Below, one piece after another: positions 34,701-41,229 of a DNA stretch of 64,000 bases (its first letter is position 1; the number at the start of each line of letters is the position of its first letter). Location of the stretch: positions 1 to 64,000 of the forward strand of contig CAZWCX010000029.1 of assembly GCA_964632945.1 (NCBI GenBank), given 5' to 3'. The notes beneath the pieces are model-generated. The model saw only the letters and a program-made list of their open reading frames with translations. It had not been told where the DNA came from and made no database searches. This DNA comes from CAZWCX01 sp964632945 (GTDB lineage: Bacteria > Planctomycetota > MHYJ01 > WSZJ01 > CAZWCX01). The translations under genes were made by a program, and so were the position numbers.

Positions 34701-35941
34701 TTCAGATAGGTCCCCCCTTCCATCGCGAGGCCCATCGCGGCGCCGTTCAACGGCAGCGTGGCCACCACGCCGAGAAAGAACCAGTGCCGCGCGACGAGGT
34801 CGGGCAGGCGATCGCGCAGCCGGATGGTGACCGCCGCCAGGCACGCGCCAAGGCCGAGGACGATGCAGTCGGCGCCGTAGACGGGCATGACCTTCGGGCG
34901 GACCGCATCCACGAACCGCTGCAATCCGTAGTAGCCCATGACGGTCATCAGAATCAGGGTGAAAAATCGGCGCGCGCCGATCAACCGGTAGAGGTCGCGC
35001 GTGAACCAGAGGAAGGGGACGACATAGATGGCATACAGCAGGGACGTGGAGAAGAGACACGACGTGATCTTCTTCCACTCCGTGAACGGGGTGGGTCCCA
35101 GCGGGTCGAGGGTCGAGCCGAGCAGGAGCCAGACCGCGAGATTCACGGCCATGAGCACGAACAAGGGCCACATCGGGCGGTGTTGCGTCTCCCGCTCGAA
35201 CAGGACTTCGAAGCGGCGGCGATGGACCTGTCCGACGTCTCCGCGGGTGGGTGGGGTGGTCTTACGACGCTCGGGGTGCTTCCAGTCGGAGACCACGCGT
35301 CGCAAGTCGTGGAGACTCGGCCGGACGTCGCCCGGGACCTGCTCCCAACGAATGGACGGGATCGCCTCGGCGTTCTCGTCCACGAGGACCCACCGCACGG
35401 AGTAGCGGAGCCGCTGGCCGCGGAAGCTCTCTTCCTGGTTGCCGACGGGAAGGGAGGCGGCGAGGGAAGCGGGGCCGAAGATCAGGAGCGTGACGATCAC
35501 GTCCTGGGGCATATCCGCCTCGAGGACCTGCGTATAGCGCCGGGTCCCCTGGGTTTCGGCCACGACTTCGGGGCGAAGGGCCCCGATCGCCTCGCGGTAG
35601 ACGGAACGGATCTGTTCGCGGACCCGGTCGGCGTTGCCGCTGCGGCCGTCCACGATGCCGAGGGTCGTGTGGCCTTCGACGACGTCGAGGAACATGAGGT
35701 AACGGAGGGTGAACTTCCAGCGCTTGCGTCCGTCCTCGCGCACCCCAACCCACTGAATCGGTTCGGAAGGTTCGGGATAGTGGTCGCCGGCGCTGTGGAA
35801 GCGGATGCCGGCGGATTCGAGGCTGTGGAGGACATGGGAGACGAGATCGGCCCACGACCGTGCGCCCAGCGGAGCCGCGGCAGGCGCGGCCGGGACGGAA
35901 TCGGTCTTCGCGGCGGCGGAGGAAGTCGGAGTGGTGGCCAT
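31724..35941 (-). CDS. Rhomboid-like membrane domain fused to Ser/Thr kinase and FGE-sulfatase domain
   Basis: A 1405-residue protein (a GTG at 35995 would add 18 residues; neither start has a good ribosome binding site). Order: cytosolic alpha/beta region (30-235); membrane domain (about 260-545) with rhomboid layout (WKKITSCLFSTSLLYAIYV, RDLYRLIGARRFFTLI, YGADCIVLGLGACLAA), but the serine motif GxSG is GADC and the usual His residues are missing, so it is probably proteolytically dead; kinase (about 640-930) with VAIKH lysine, HRDLRPSN, ADFGMACR and GTPGYIPPE, catalytic-loop Lys changed to Arg; one more membrane helix; coiled coil; C-terminal FGE/sulfatase-modifying domain (RLPTADEWELAARG, WFPWGND). 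It lies 78 bp after the E1-like gene on the same strand. Confidence 0.8.
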   Translation of the reverse strand: MATTPTSSAAAKTDSVPAAPAAAPLGARSWADLVSHVLHSLESAGIRFHSAGDHYPEPSEPIQWVGVREDGRKRWKFTLRYLMFLDVVEGHTTLGIVDGRSGNADRVREQIRSVYREAIGALRPEVVAETQGTRRYTQVLEADMPQDVIVTLLIFGPASLAASLPVGNQEESFRGQRLRYSVRWVLVDENAEAIPSIRWEQVPGDVRPSLHDLRRVVSDWKHPERRKTTPPTRGDVGQVHRRRFEVLFERETQHRPMWPLFVLMAVNLAVWLLLGSTLDPLGPTPFTEWKKITSCLFSTSLLYAIYVVPFLWFTRDLYRLIGARRFFTLILMTVMGYYGLQRFVDAVRPKVMPVYGADCIVLGLGACLAAVTIRLRDRLPDLVARHWFFLGVVATLPLNGAAMGLAMEGGTYLKRWSLALSLGYFFLLAAIPIVALVLLTLHQLWQHRHGPVPVPVPTRRWAIGLTSAFSMALSAFLVYRYGYSGGEGWLYGAKEPGGQLYQYFIDWELDALHLGAYVPGLLFAMGIGFVYGWQAARRAGDVVPVGWAGERWRGSASVPSTSILRAPVPAPIAARAAAPIAGSGTASKISPPREGGRVERPPSASQGAPIAWVDGGSISGYALEKCLGATILGPVWRGHAADNPGDRVAIKHIPSTADLDLELIHRLPRYFRSDGDTRSRLTKAGITRLREVGDAPPDGLYMISDYVEGISLAHRLTHKIPLSERAVMRIHLAIARVVDAVHEEGIVHRDLRPSNFMLTQVPVGALTRHDAIPEVGYAVLADFGMACRIGREVSQERTSTGGPSAIRFGTPGYIPPEAWTGPWLDRRYDVFALGMSLYFCLCARRFNGEDRPFVEQFEAMLAEGIPEWPDEGYFRRLFFGFERLPAEQAGILRRACSLDRSARQPTAREFAADLENWLESRPIPSVDYTPRQRVYFDVLRAHPLITALGAAGIMFGMVASWGWMDARWKSSQEHAESQERLRAMEQARDKATAERDVEVARMTAARDEQIRAVRAWLDATRTQVQEALQDLREDGSKALAREQWLDLKAGRDPALEVIGLLHAVSAQATRLQEEYGRLCERLSGVLPEEECRNARKELQAFSATVVGLQREWKEAREAISRVSDLLSARHRLASWNDQAIPVRLREARAFVNALGEARREAERKPALATLAAEILKWESRWQAVVQSANGHTGRTLSSGEVTIGGVRGQLVFVLYRWGGDPAQREDLVLRGPAAFWMSTEELTSDGAHSFAEAQRRVFAFASPETLAQTRVQLAGLQQLVTNVTGRAHSEFEIRLPTADEWELAARGVDGRWFPWGNDRPGERDEQRILRGDDEGKDRSPFGIRHLAGRYAEWVLSDAEAREARVAGAGYWDLRLVRAHQFRTFEQEAPGKMGYRIVIVPVADSR

Positions 35942-36019
35942 GTCGGGGGCGCAGCATACCACGGCAGCGCGCCGGTTCCAAGGGTTGCCGGGCACGGCTG
36001 CGCGAAGGGACCGTGCCCT

Positions 36020-36661
36020 CTACCCCGCTTCAGGGTCGTAGACCGCGAGGTCGCCCAGGGTCGCCTCGCGGGCAAGGCGTACGCCGGAATCGGCGAACCG
36101 CGCCACGACCTCTCCCAGCGCCGCGACCGTGAGGGCGATCAGGTTGCGGGCCAGGGGCACCTCGCACGGATCGACCGGCGCGGGGGCGTCGGCCGGCGAC
36201 TTGTAGGCTTCGTTCCAGCGGATTTCCGCGAACCCGTCCGGGGAGAGGCCGGCGTGGACGCAGGGGATCCCCTTCGCCGCGCAGTACTCCTGCACGACGC
36301 GACGGGAGGCGCCGTTGTCGAAGGCATCGACGACCAGCGCGGCGCCGGCCAGGTCCTTGACGGTGCGCGGGTCGATCCGGCGGTTGGACGTCTCGATGCG
36401 GATCCCGAGGTCGCGATGGATCCGGTTCTGCAGCGCCTTGACCTTGAGGACGCCGACGTCCCCCTCTGCGTAGGCCTGCGTGGCGAGGTTGTGGCGCTCG
36501 ACGCGGTCGAAATCGATCACCGAAATGCGCGCGAAGCCCTGGCGCGCGAGCGTCTCGGCCAGCAGCGAGCCGATCGCCCCCGCGCCGCAGATGGTCAGCG
36601 GAAACTCCGCCCGCTTCCTCAGGGCCGACTCCCCCCGGTAGGCCTGCTCATGCTCGAACAT
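36020..36661 (-). CDS. ThiF/E1-like ubiquitin-activating family protein
   Basis: A 213-residue adenylating enzyme of the E1/ThiF/MoeB fold, expected to activate the C-terminal glycine of the ubiquitin-like protein encoded at the head of the operon. Visible motifs: GAGAIG nucleotide loop (26-31), VIDFD acidic strand end (Asp 52), RHNLATQ (58-62), VKALQ lysine helix (about 73-77), VVDAFDN (111-116). The usual Arg in the NLxRQ motif is Ala here, and the CxxC zinc pairs of MoeB/ThiF are absent. A single Cys at 166 (VDPCEVPLARN) is the best candidate thiol acceptor. The gene overlaps the JAB gene by 14 nt, so the two are coupled. Confidence 0.85.
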   Translation of the reverse strand: MFEHEQAYRGESALRKRAEFPLTICGAGAIGSLLAETLARQGFARISVIDFDRVERHNLATQAYAEGDVGVLKVKALQNRIHRDLGIRIETSNRRIDPRTVKDLAGAALVVDAFDNGASRRVVQEYCAAKGIPCVHAGLSPDGFAEIRWNEAYKSPADAPAPVDPCEVPLARNLIALTVAALGEVVARFADSGVRLAREATLGDLAVYDPEAG

Positions 36662-37046
36662 CGCGCACCACCGCCACGACGATCCTGCCCGCGACGGTGG
36701 CCAGGTCCGCTTGGCGAGGGGCGGCGCCGGGACGAAACTCCCAGGCCGCCGATTCGTCTCCCGAGCGGATCACGCACCAGAGCGGCTTGCCCAGCGCCGC
36801 CACCCACCCGCGCATGGTCTTCTCGTCGATGGCGCTCATCCCGGTCGCCCCCGGCGGGTGGGTGTGGAAGAACCCCGCGACCGCGCGGGTCCGATCTTCC
36901 AGACGATACACGCGGCGATAGTCGAAGTCCACCCGCGCGGGATTCCCCTGGCCGCGGGGGCGGCGGGCGAATTCCGCCACCACGATGCGCCACCCGTTCC
37001 GCCGGCGTTCCTGACGGAGCAGGAGCGGCGACATGACTTCGGCCAT
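36648..37046 (-). CDS. JAB/JAMM-family isopeptidase-like protein
   Basis: A 132-residue single-domain zinc peptidase of the Mov34/MPN/JAB family, the class that removes ubiquitin-like tags or trims their precursors. The JAMM motif is complete: Glu 25 (VVAEF) and HTHPPGATGMSAID (His 61, His 63, Ser 71, Asp 74), that is HxHx7SxxD. The surrounding phrase VAGFFHTHPPG is typical. Its start ATG (37046) overlaps the stop of the upstream gene by one base, and its end overlaps the E1-like gene. The ubiquitin-like protein is encoded already ending in Gly, so precursor trimming seems unnecessary and deconjugation is the likelier role (inference). Confidence 0.88.
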   Translation of the reverse strand: MAEVMSPLLLRQERRRNGWRIVVAEFARRPRGQGNPARVDFDYRRVYRLEDRTRAVAGFFHTHPPGATGMSAIDEKTMRGWVAALGKPLWCVIRSGDESAAWEFRPGAAPRQADLATVAGRIVVAVVRDVRA

Positions 37047-37960
37047 CACAGGTCTCCCTCCTCCGCTTCCGGCAGGACCGCGTCGCCGACGTCGACGCGG
37101 TGGATCGCCTGCGCGCCCTCCCCTTCGTGGACGACGCCGACCAGGCTGCCCAGATCGAAGCGCGCGTCCTGCCCGCTCAGGCAGATGCCGGCGCAGACCA
37201 CGGAGAGATCTCGATCGCGCACGACCGTGGTGTACCGGCGGCCCGACCGCGATCGCCAGCGCACCTCGACCCGACCGTCCGGATGGCGCCGGATTTCCTC
37301 GACCGCCCCGCCGCGGGCGGACACGATCCCCTGCACGCGCGTCTCCAGCACCGCCCGCTCCGTCTCGCCGCGCACGCGGAAGGCCGCCGCCACCGCCGCG
37401 CGGTCCTCGGCGACCAGTCCCTTGACCCGCAGCGCCCCCTCGACGTCGCCGCGCCGGAGACAGTCCCGCAGTGCCTCCTGCTTGCCGACGTCGGCGCGTG
37501 GATCGAGCCTGCGCAGCCAGACGCGCGCGCCGTCGAATGCGCCTTCCAGGGCTTCGAACGGGACGACCGCGCGGTCGAGCGCGTAGCCGTCCAGTTCCAC
37601 GACCGGGAGCACGCCTGCGAATCCCGCGCGCGCGGCGGCCGCGGCGTCCGACGGGAGGGCATGCCACGCCCCCGCCGCTTCCCAGACCGTGAGCGCGCGC
37701 ACGGTCGGGAAACAGCGCAGGTACGCCTCCGCCTGCGCGGGCGCGGCGGGGCGAACGAACTCCGCTTCGCGCGCGGAGACCGGACGGAACACGCCGATTC
37801 CGACCGCGGGCCGGGAGGCGATCCGAAACTCGTAGACCAGCCCCTGGACGCGCACCCGCACGCGCCCCTGGCGGGCGAAGTGGGGCGCGACGAACTCGCG
37901 CCCCTGCAACCGGCGCTCCTCGTCGCCGAGTCGACGGATCAGGTCCAGCGGATCGACCAT
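37046..37960 (-). CDS. Unknown 304-residue protein of the ubiquitin-like/TROVE operon
   Basis: I do not recognise this family. The start at ATG 37960 has GGGGGAGG upstream. The N-terminal half (20-150) alternates short strands and helices (GRVRVRVQGLVYEFRIA), with Cys 83 in YLRCFPTVRAL. A helical middle carries Cys 167. The C-terminal 60 residues are strand-rich (VEVRWRSRSGRRYTTVVRDR) and end in LSVVCAGICLSGQDARFDL with Cys 256 and Cys 260. It occupies the position where an E2-like conjugating enzyme or substrate adaptor would be expected between the Ro-like and JAB genes, and a cysteine could be the thioester site. That is inference from context; no E2 signature is visible. Confidence 0.65.
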   Translation of the reverse strand: MVDPLDLIRRLGDEERRLQGREFVAPHFARQGRVRVRVQGLVYEFRIASRPAVGIGVFRPVSAREAEFVRPAAPAQAEAYLRCFPTVRALTVWEAAGAWHALPSDAAAAARAGFAGVLPVVELDGYALDRAVVPFEALEGAFDGARVWLRRLDPRADVGKQEALRDCLRRGDVEGALRVKGLVAEDRAAVAAAFRVRGETERAVLETRVQGIVSARGGAVEEIRRHPDGRVEVRWRSRSGRRYTTVVRDRDLSVVCAGICLSGQDARFDLGSLVGVVHEGEGAQAIHRVDVGDAVLPEAEEGDL

Positions 37961-38032
37961 CGCGCGCTCGCCTCCCCCGTCCGGGCGACGGCGGTCCGCC
38001 CCGCGAAGCGGGCGCCGCCCCCGGCTCGCCCG

Positions 38033-39487
38033 CTACGACCGGTCCCGCCGGGGCAGCGGGACCGACAGGATCTCCATCACCAGGTCGGCCCGCGAGGCCC
38101 GCGAGAGCAGCGCCAGGATGGCCGGCATCGAGTAGTAGTCGAGCCGGTTCTGCGGCACGTTGACGGCGTCGAACGGGATCTTCGCCTTCCGGCACTCCTG
38201 CTCGAGCTGGTCGCTCGCCCCGCCCAGCTTGACGAACACCACGTGGGGACGAAGCGCCAGCCGGTCCTCGTAGTGCTGGTACGAGTCGCGGAAGTACGGA
38301 GTCGCGTTTTCCCCCTCGTCGGTGATCATCACGATCTGCTCCACCCGCTGCTCGCGGCGGGCCAGCATCTGGACCGCGATCCCGCACGAGGTTGCGCCTC
38401 CCCCGCGGATGTTGCGGAACGCCTGGTCCCAATCCGCCAGCCGGGTCGACGTACAAGTGACCTCGTGCGGGACGGAGTCGAACGCATAGACGTAGAGCGG
38501 GGCGCCGTCGATCCGCGCGGAAATCAGCGCGCCCAACTGCTTGGCGAGCTCGATGGCGTCGCTCATCGAGCCCGACGCGTCGACGAGCAGCGCGGTGCCG
38601 CGCCGAATGCGGTACTTCTTGAGCTGCTCCTCCGTGACCTCGACCAGCTTGTCGCGCAGATCCGCGGGGATCGCCGCGGCGACGGACTGGGCCGCCTTCC
38701 GACCCTTGAGCGCGTCGACCCGCGCCCCCGTCTTCTTCGCCTCCTCCAGCTTCCGCTCCACCAGCGTCTTCACCTCCGCATGGTCGAGGGCGCCGCGCCG
38801 CTGGAGCATCGCCATGTTCTGGAGGACCTCCTGCGGCGTCATCGCGTTGAGGAGCGCCACCAGCACCGCCGGGGTGAGCTGCTTGACCGTCGACACGGCG
38901 ATCGGGAACGGGATGTCGTGCGCCACGATGAGCCGCGCCTGCTCCACGGGATCGGTCGTGCGCGCGAGCTGCTTGACCATCCACGCCTGTGACCCCGCCG
39001 GCGGCTCCCCCTCGAAGAGCGCCTTCTGCACCTTGTCCGTGGGCTTGATCCGGAGGCGGGCATAGAGCGCCGTGAGCGCCTCGCGCTGGCGCACCACCGC
39101 CCCGTCGAAGCGGGCCGAGTTCCCCTCCAGGCCGCGGAGGTAGCGCTCGACCGCCGCCTTCGCCGTGCGCGGCACGTTGCGGCCGAACGCCTGCTTGATG
39201 TGAGTGACGATCCGGTTCACCTGGTAGGGCGGAAAGTCCGCGACCAGCACCGCCGCCGCCTCGCGATGCTCGGGGAGCTTGCTGACGAACAGACCCGCGA
39301 CGAACAATTCCTTGTGGTCGCGGATCTCCAGGTTCCGCTGCGACCAGACCGCAAGGTGGCCGTAGAACAGGGGGTCCCGTTCGATCAGCCCGGTATGCAG
39401 GCCGGCGACCTCGGCCACGTCGCGGTGCGTCGAGACCAGGAAACTGTCCAGGATGGAAACGCGGAAGTCCAGCTCGTTCTCGGACAT
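38033..39487 (-). CDS. TROVE-vWA protein (Ro60/Rsr-like RNA-binding ring protein)
   Basis: A 484-residue protein with the two-part build of Ro60: a helical TROVE ring (residues 10-290) and a C-terminal von Willebrand A domain (295-470). The TROVE part shows a Ro60-like order (ARLIVAHDIPFPIA, LVALLNAMTPQEVLQNMAML, then the cross-over to vWA). The MIDAS metal site is intact: DASGS (303-307), Thr 366 in GGATSCG and Asp 390 in MITDEGEN. Ro proteins bind Y RNAs and misfolded RNAs and, in bacteria, assist exoribonuclease-mediated RNA decay or maturation. GGAGG precedes ATG 39487. It follows the ubiquitin-like gene by 111 bp, a gap containing two CGAAGGAACG direct repeats. Confidence 0.85.
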   Translation of the reverse strand: MSENELDFRVSILDSFLVSTHRDVAEVAGLHTGLIERDPLFYGHLAVWSQRNLEIRDHKELFVAGLFVSKLPEHREAAAVLVADFPPYQVNRIVTHIKQAFGRNVPRTAKAAVERYLRGLEGNSARFDGAVVRQREALTALYARLRIKPTDKVQKALFEGEPPAGSQAWMVKQLARTTDPVEQARLIVAHDIPFPIAVSTVKQLTPAVLVALLNAMTPQEVLQNMAMLQRRGALDHAEVKTLVERKLEEAKKTGARVDALKGRKAAQSVAAAIPADLRDKLVEVTEEQLKKYRIRRGTALLVDASGSMSDAIELAKQLGALISARIDGAPLYVYAFDSVPHEVTCTSTRLADWDQAFRNIRGGGATSCGIAVQMLARREQRVEQIVMITDEGENATPYFRDSYQHYEDRLALRPHVVFVKLGGASDQLEQECRKAKIPFDAVNVPQNRLDYYSMPAILALLSRASRADLVMEILSVPLPRRDRS

Positions 39488-39598
39488 GTCGGCCTCCGGT
39501 TCGGGACTCGGGCCTTTGATCGCGGCGAAGGAACGCGGGCACGAAGGAACGACGCGTCCCCCGGGCCCGCGGATCGGCCGCCGATGACGGCGGGCGCC

Positions 39599-39805
39599 TC
39601 AGCCGAAGCGCGCCTGCGGACGGACGTTGATCGCGGTCGCGTACCGGTCGACCTCGAAATCCGCCAGCGCATGCGCGGGCAGCTCCAGCGCGCGCTCGAC
39701 CGCCCGCTTCAGATCGGGGTCGGTCGCCGAAAGCGCAAGATCGAGCCGGTTGAACGCAAGTTCGCGCGTGCACCCGTTGTAGCGGACGTAGACGGTCATC
39801 GCCAT
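39599..39805 (-). CDS. Small ubiquitin-like (beta-grasp) protein ending in glycine
   Basis: A 68-residue protein. It begins with a beta hairpin (MAMTVYVRYNG, then CTRELAFN), continues with a helix (DPDLKRAVERALEL) and closing strands, and ends VRPQARFG with a C-terminal Gly, as needed for adenylation by an E1. Size, secondary-structure order and terminal Gly fit a bacterial ubiquitin-like modifier; the beta-grasp fold is inferred. Perfect ribosome binding site GGGGAGGT and a good promoter (39852-39824) lie directly upstream, making this the first gene of the operon. No extra residues follow the Gly, so it would be active without proteolytic trimming. Confidence 0.75.
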   Translation of the reverse strand: MAMTVYVRYNGCTRELAFNRLDLALSATDPDLKRAVERALELPAHALADFEVDRYATAINVRPQARFG

Positions 39806-39823
39806 GGTCGACCTCCCCGGCGG

Positions 39824-39852
39824 ATTATGGGCATGCGCCCCGCCGCCGACAA
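39824..39852 (-). promoter_or_regulatory. Promoter of the ubiquitin-like/TROVE operon
   Basis: On the minus strand, TTGTCG (39852-39847), a 17-bp spacer, then CATAAT (39829-39824). The expected transcription start near 39817 leaves a 12-nt leader holding GGGGAGGT before the ATG at 39805. The upstream edge of the -35 box is 10 bp from the inverted-repeat element. Confidence 0.62.
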
Positions 39853-39861
39853 TCGAAAAAC

Positions 39862-40023
39862 GACCGGACCGTGCGCGGAGGCGTCCAAGTTTCGCGGGCG
39901 ACGGATGGCGAACCGCAGGCCTTGCGGCCCATGGCTCGTACTCGAGGAATGGTCGAGTGCCGGGATGAACCGGCGGTTTGTACGCCCATCGGGTCGGGAG
40001 ACGCCTCCGCGCACGGTCCGGTC
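39862..40023 (-). ncRNA. Candidate structured RNA (possible Y RNA) closed by 24-bp inverted repeats
   Basis: Two perfectly complementary 24-nt arms (39862-39885 and 40000-40023) enclose 114 nt that can form three short hairpins: 39913-39927 (5 bp), 39940-39958 (6 bp, 7-nt loop) and 39959-39974 (5 bp). The whole gives a cloverleaf on a long terminal stem. On the minus strand the element is followed at once by GTTTTT, as for an RNA 3' end. It lies next to the TROVE operon, where bacterial Y RNAs often lie, and the arm includes GGTCCG, like the Ro-binding stem of known Y RNAs. Alternatives are a MITE with terminal repeats (no target duplication seen) or a large operator. No own promoter is evident, and the transcribed strand is uncertain. 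Confidence 0.5.
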
Positions 40024-40129
40024 TCCGGGTTTCGAACGCGAAGTTCGCTGTAGAACCGCCGGAAACGCCCGCGGTTCGCGGACTTTCCCGATTTGTGCGC
40101 ATCCGGCGGCGGAGGCGCGGGGATTATCC

Positions 40130-40159
40130 TTGTCCATGGCGCACCCGCCCCCCTATCCT
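40130..40159 (+). promoter_or_regulatory. Promoter for the exported TPR protein gene
   Basis: TTGTCC (40130-40135), an 18-bp spacer, then TATCCT (40154-40159), with the start of transcription expected near 40166 and AGGAGG just after. An 8-bp stem CCGCCGGA/TCCGGCGG (40056-40063 with 40102-40109) lies upstream of it in the same divergent region. Confidence 0.45.
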
Positions 40160-40186
40160 GGAGTTGGAACGAGTAGGAGGATCGTC

Positions 40187-41215
40187 ATGTACCGCACGCT
40201 GATGCTCGCCGGCTGCCTCGCCCTGGTGCTCCAGGTCGCCGCCGGCGCGGAGACCTTGGTCCTGAAGGACGGCAATCCGATCCGCGGCACCATTCTGGGC
40301 GCGGATGACCACTCGGTCACCGTCGAACTGTTCGATCTCCCCGGCAGCCGCTTCGGCATCGAATTCGACCGCCTCACCGACTTTTCCATCTATGACGTGA
40401 AGGTGCGCACGCTCAAGACCGATACGGCCGAAGCGCACCTCGAACTGGCGCAGTTCTGCGAAGGGCGCCAGATGTACCACTTCGCGGTGCAGGAACTCCG
40501 GAAGGCGGCGGAACTCGATCCCTCCCGCGCCGCCGACCTGCAGACCCGGATCGCGGCCCTGCAGGACACCTGCGGCCGGATGTTCTATGAAAAAGGACAA
40601 TCGCTCCTGCAGGCCGGCCGGTACGCCGAAGCCATCCGATTTTTCAAGGACGTGACCGCCAAGTACCCCGGGTGCAAGTTCGAGGAAAAGGCGCGGGAAG
40701 GCGTGGCGCTCGCCGAAGCCTCGCACGCGGACGAGAAGCGCCGCGCGGCGGCGGAACAGGCGCGCGCCGCCGACGAGGCTCAGGCCGCCGAGAAGGCGAC
40801 CGCCGAGGCGGCCGCCCGCCAGCGGATCTTCGGACTGCTCGCCAAGGGCCGCGACCTCAACCGCTCCGGTCACGCGGCCGCGAAGAGCCTGGGCCGTCAG
40901 GAAGACCTCTTCGAGCAGGCCCAGGTGCTGCTCGAGAAGGCGCGACGGCTCGCCCTCGCGCTCGCCGAGGGTCCCGCGGCGGCCCCGGTGAAGCCCGGGG
41001 AAACCACGGTCATCGGCAAGGCGCAGATCGTCGAGGAGGTCACCGACACCCTGATCGAGACCTACGTGAACCTCGGGTTCAACGCCATCCAGCGCGGCGC
41101 GTTCGAAAAGGCGTTCGAGTACGCCGGGCTGGCCCTGGCGCTCGATCCCAACAGCGAGTCCGCGGTGAACCTGCGCTCGACGATCGCGACCGCGCGCGCC
41201 GCCGTCGGCCGTTGA
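40187..41215 (+). CDS. Exported TPR protein
   Basis: A 342-residue protein starting at ATG 40187 after GAGTAGGAGG. Signal peptide at 1-21 (cleavage after AAGA likely; LAGC at residues 7-10 lies too early for a good lipoprotein signal). Residues 22-75 form a small beta domain (LVLKDGNPIRGTILGADDHS) as seen in planctomycete periplasmic proteins. Then come TPR-like helices (AEAHLELAQFCEGRQMYHFA, YAEAIRFFKDVTAKYPGCKF), an Ala/Glu coiled coil (about 170-220) and a final TPR (NLGFNAIQRGAFEKAFEYAGLALALDPNS). It probably organises an envelope complex. The following membrane protein gene starts 14 bp later. Confidence 0.78.
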   Translation: MYRTLMLAGCLALVLQVAAGAETLVLKDGNPIRGTILGADDHSVTVELFDLPGSRFGIEFDRLTDFSIYDVKVRTLKTDTAEAHLELAQFCEGRQMYHFAVQELRKAAELDPSRAADLQTRIAALQDTCGRMFYEKGQSLLQAGRYAEAIRFFKDVTAKYPGCKFEEKAREGVALAEASHADEKRRAAAEQARAADEAQAAEKATAEAAARQRIFGLLAKGRDLNRSGHAAAKSLGRQEDLFEQAQVLLEKARRLALALAEGPAAAPVKPGETTVIGKAQIVEEVTDTLIETYVNLGFNAIQRGAFEKAFEYAGLALALDPNSESAVNLRSTIATARAAVGR

Positions 41216-41229
41216 GCGAGCGGTTCCGC

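Noticed and set aside
31805..37036. A 1743-codon open frame on the plus strand
   Set aside because: Shadow of the minus-strand rhomboid-like/kinase, E1-like and JAB genes; its product is Arg/Pro/Gly-rich with no domain.
36648..39773. A single 1041-codon gene containing the JAB domain
   Set aside because: Only the last 132 codons have protein-like sequence; upstream it is antisense-free but out of frame with the TROVE and 304-residue genes, which have their own starts and ribosome binding sites.
39862..40023. Insertion-sequence remnant with terminal inverted repeats
   Set aside because: No target-site duplication flanks the arms and no transposase fragment is inside; a structured RNA or regulatory element fits better, though a MITE is not fully excluded.
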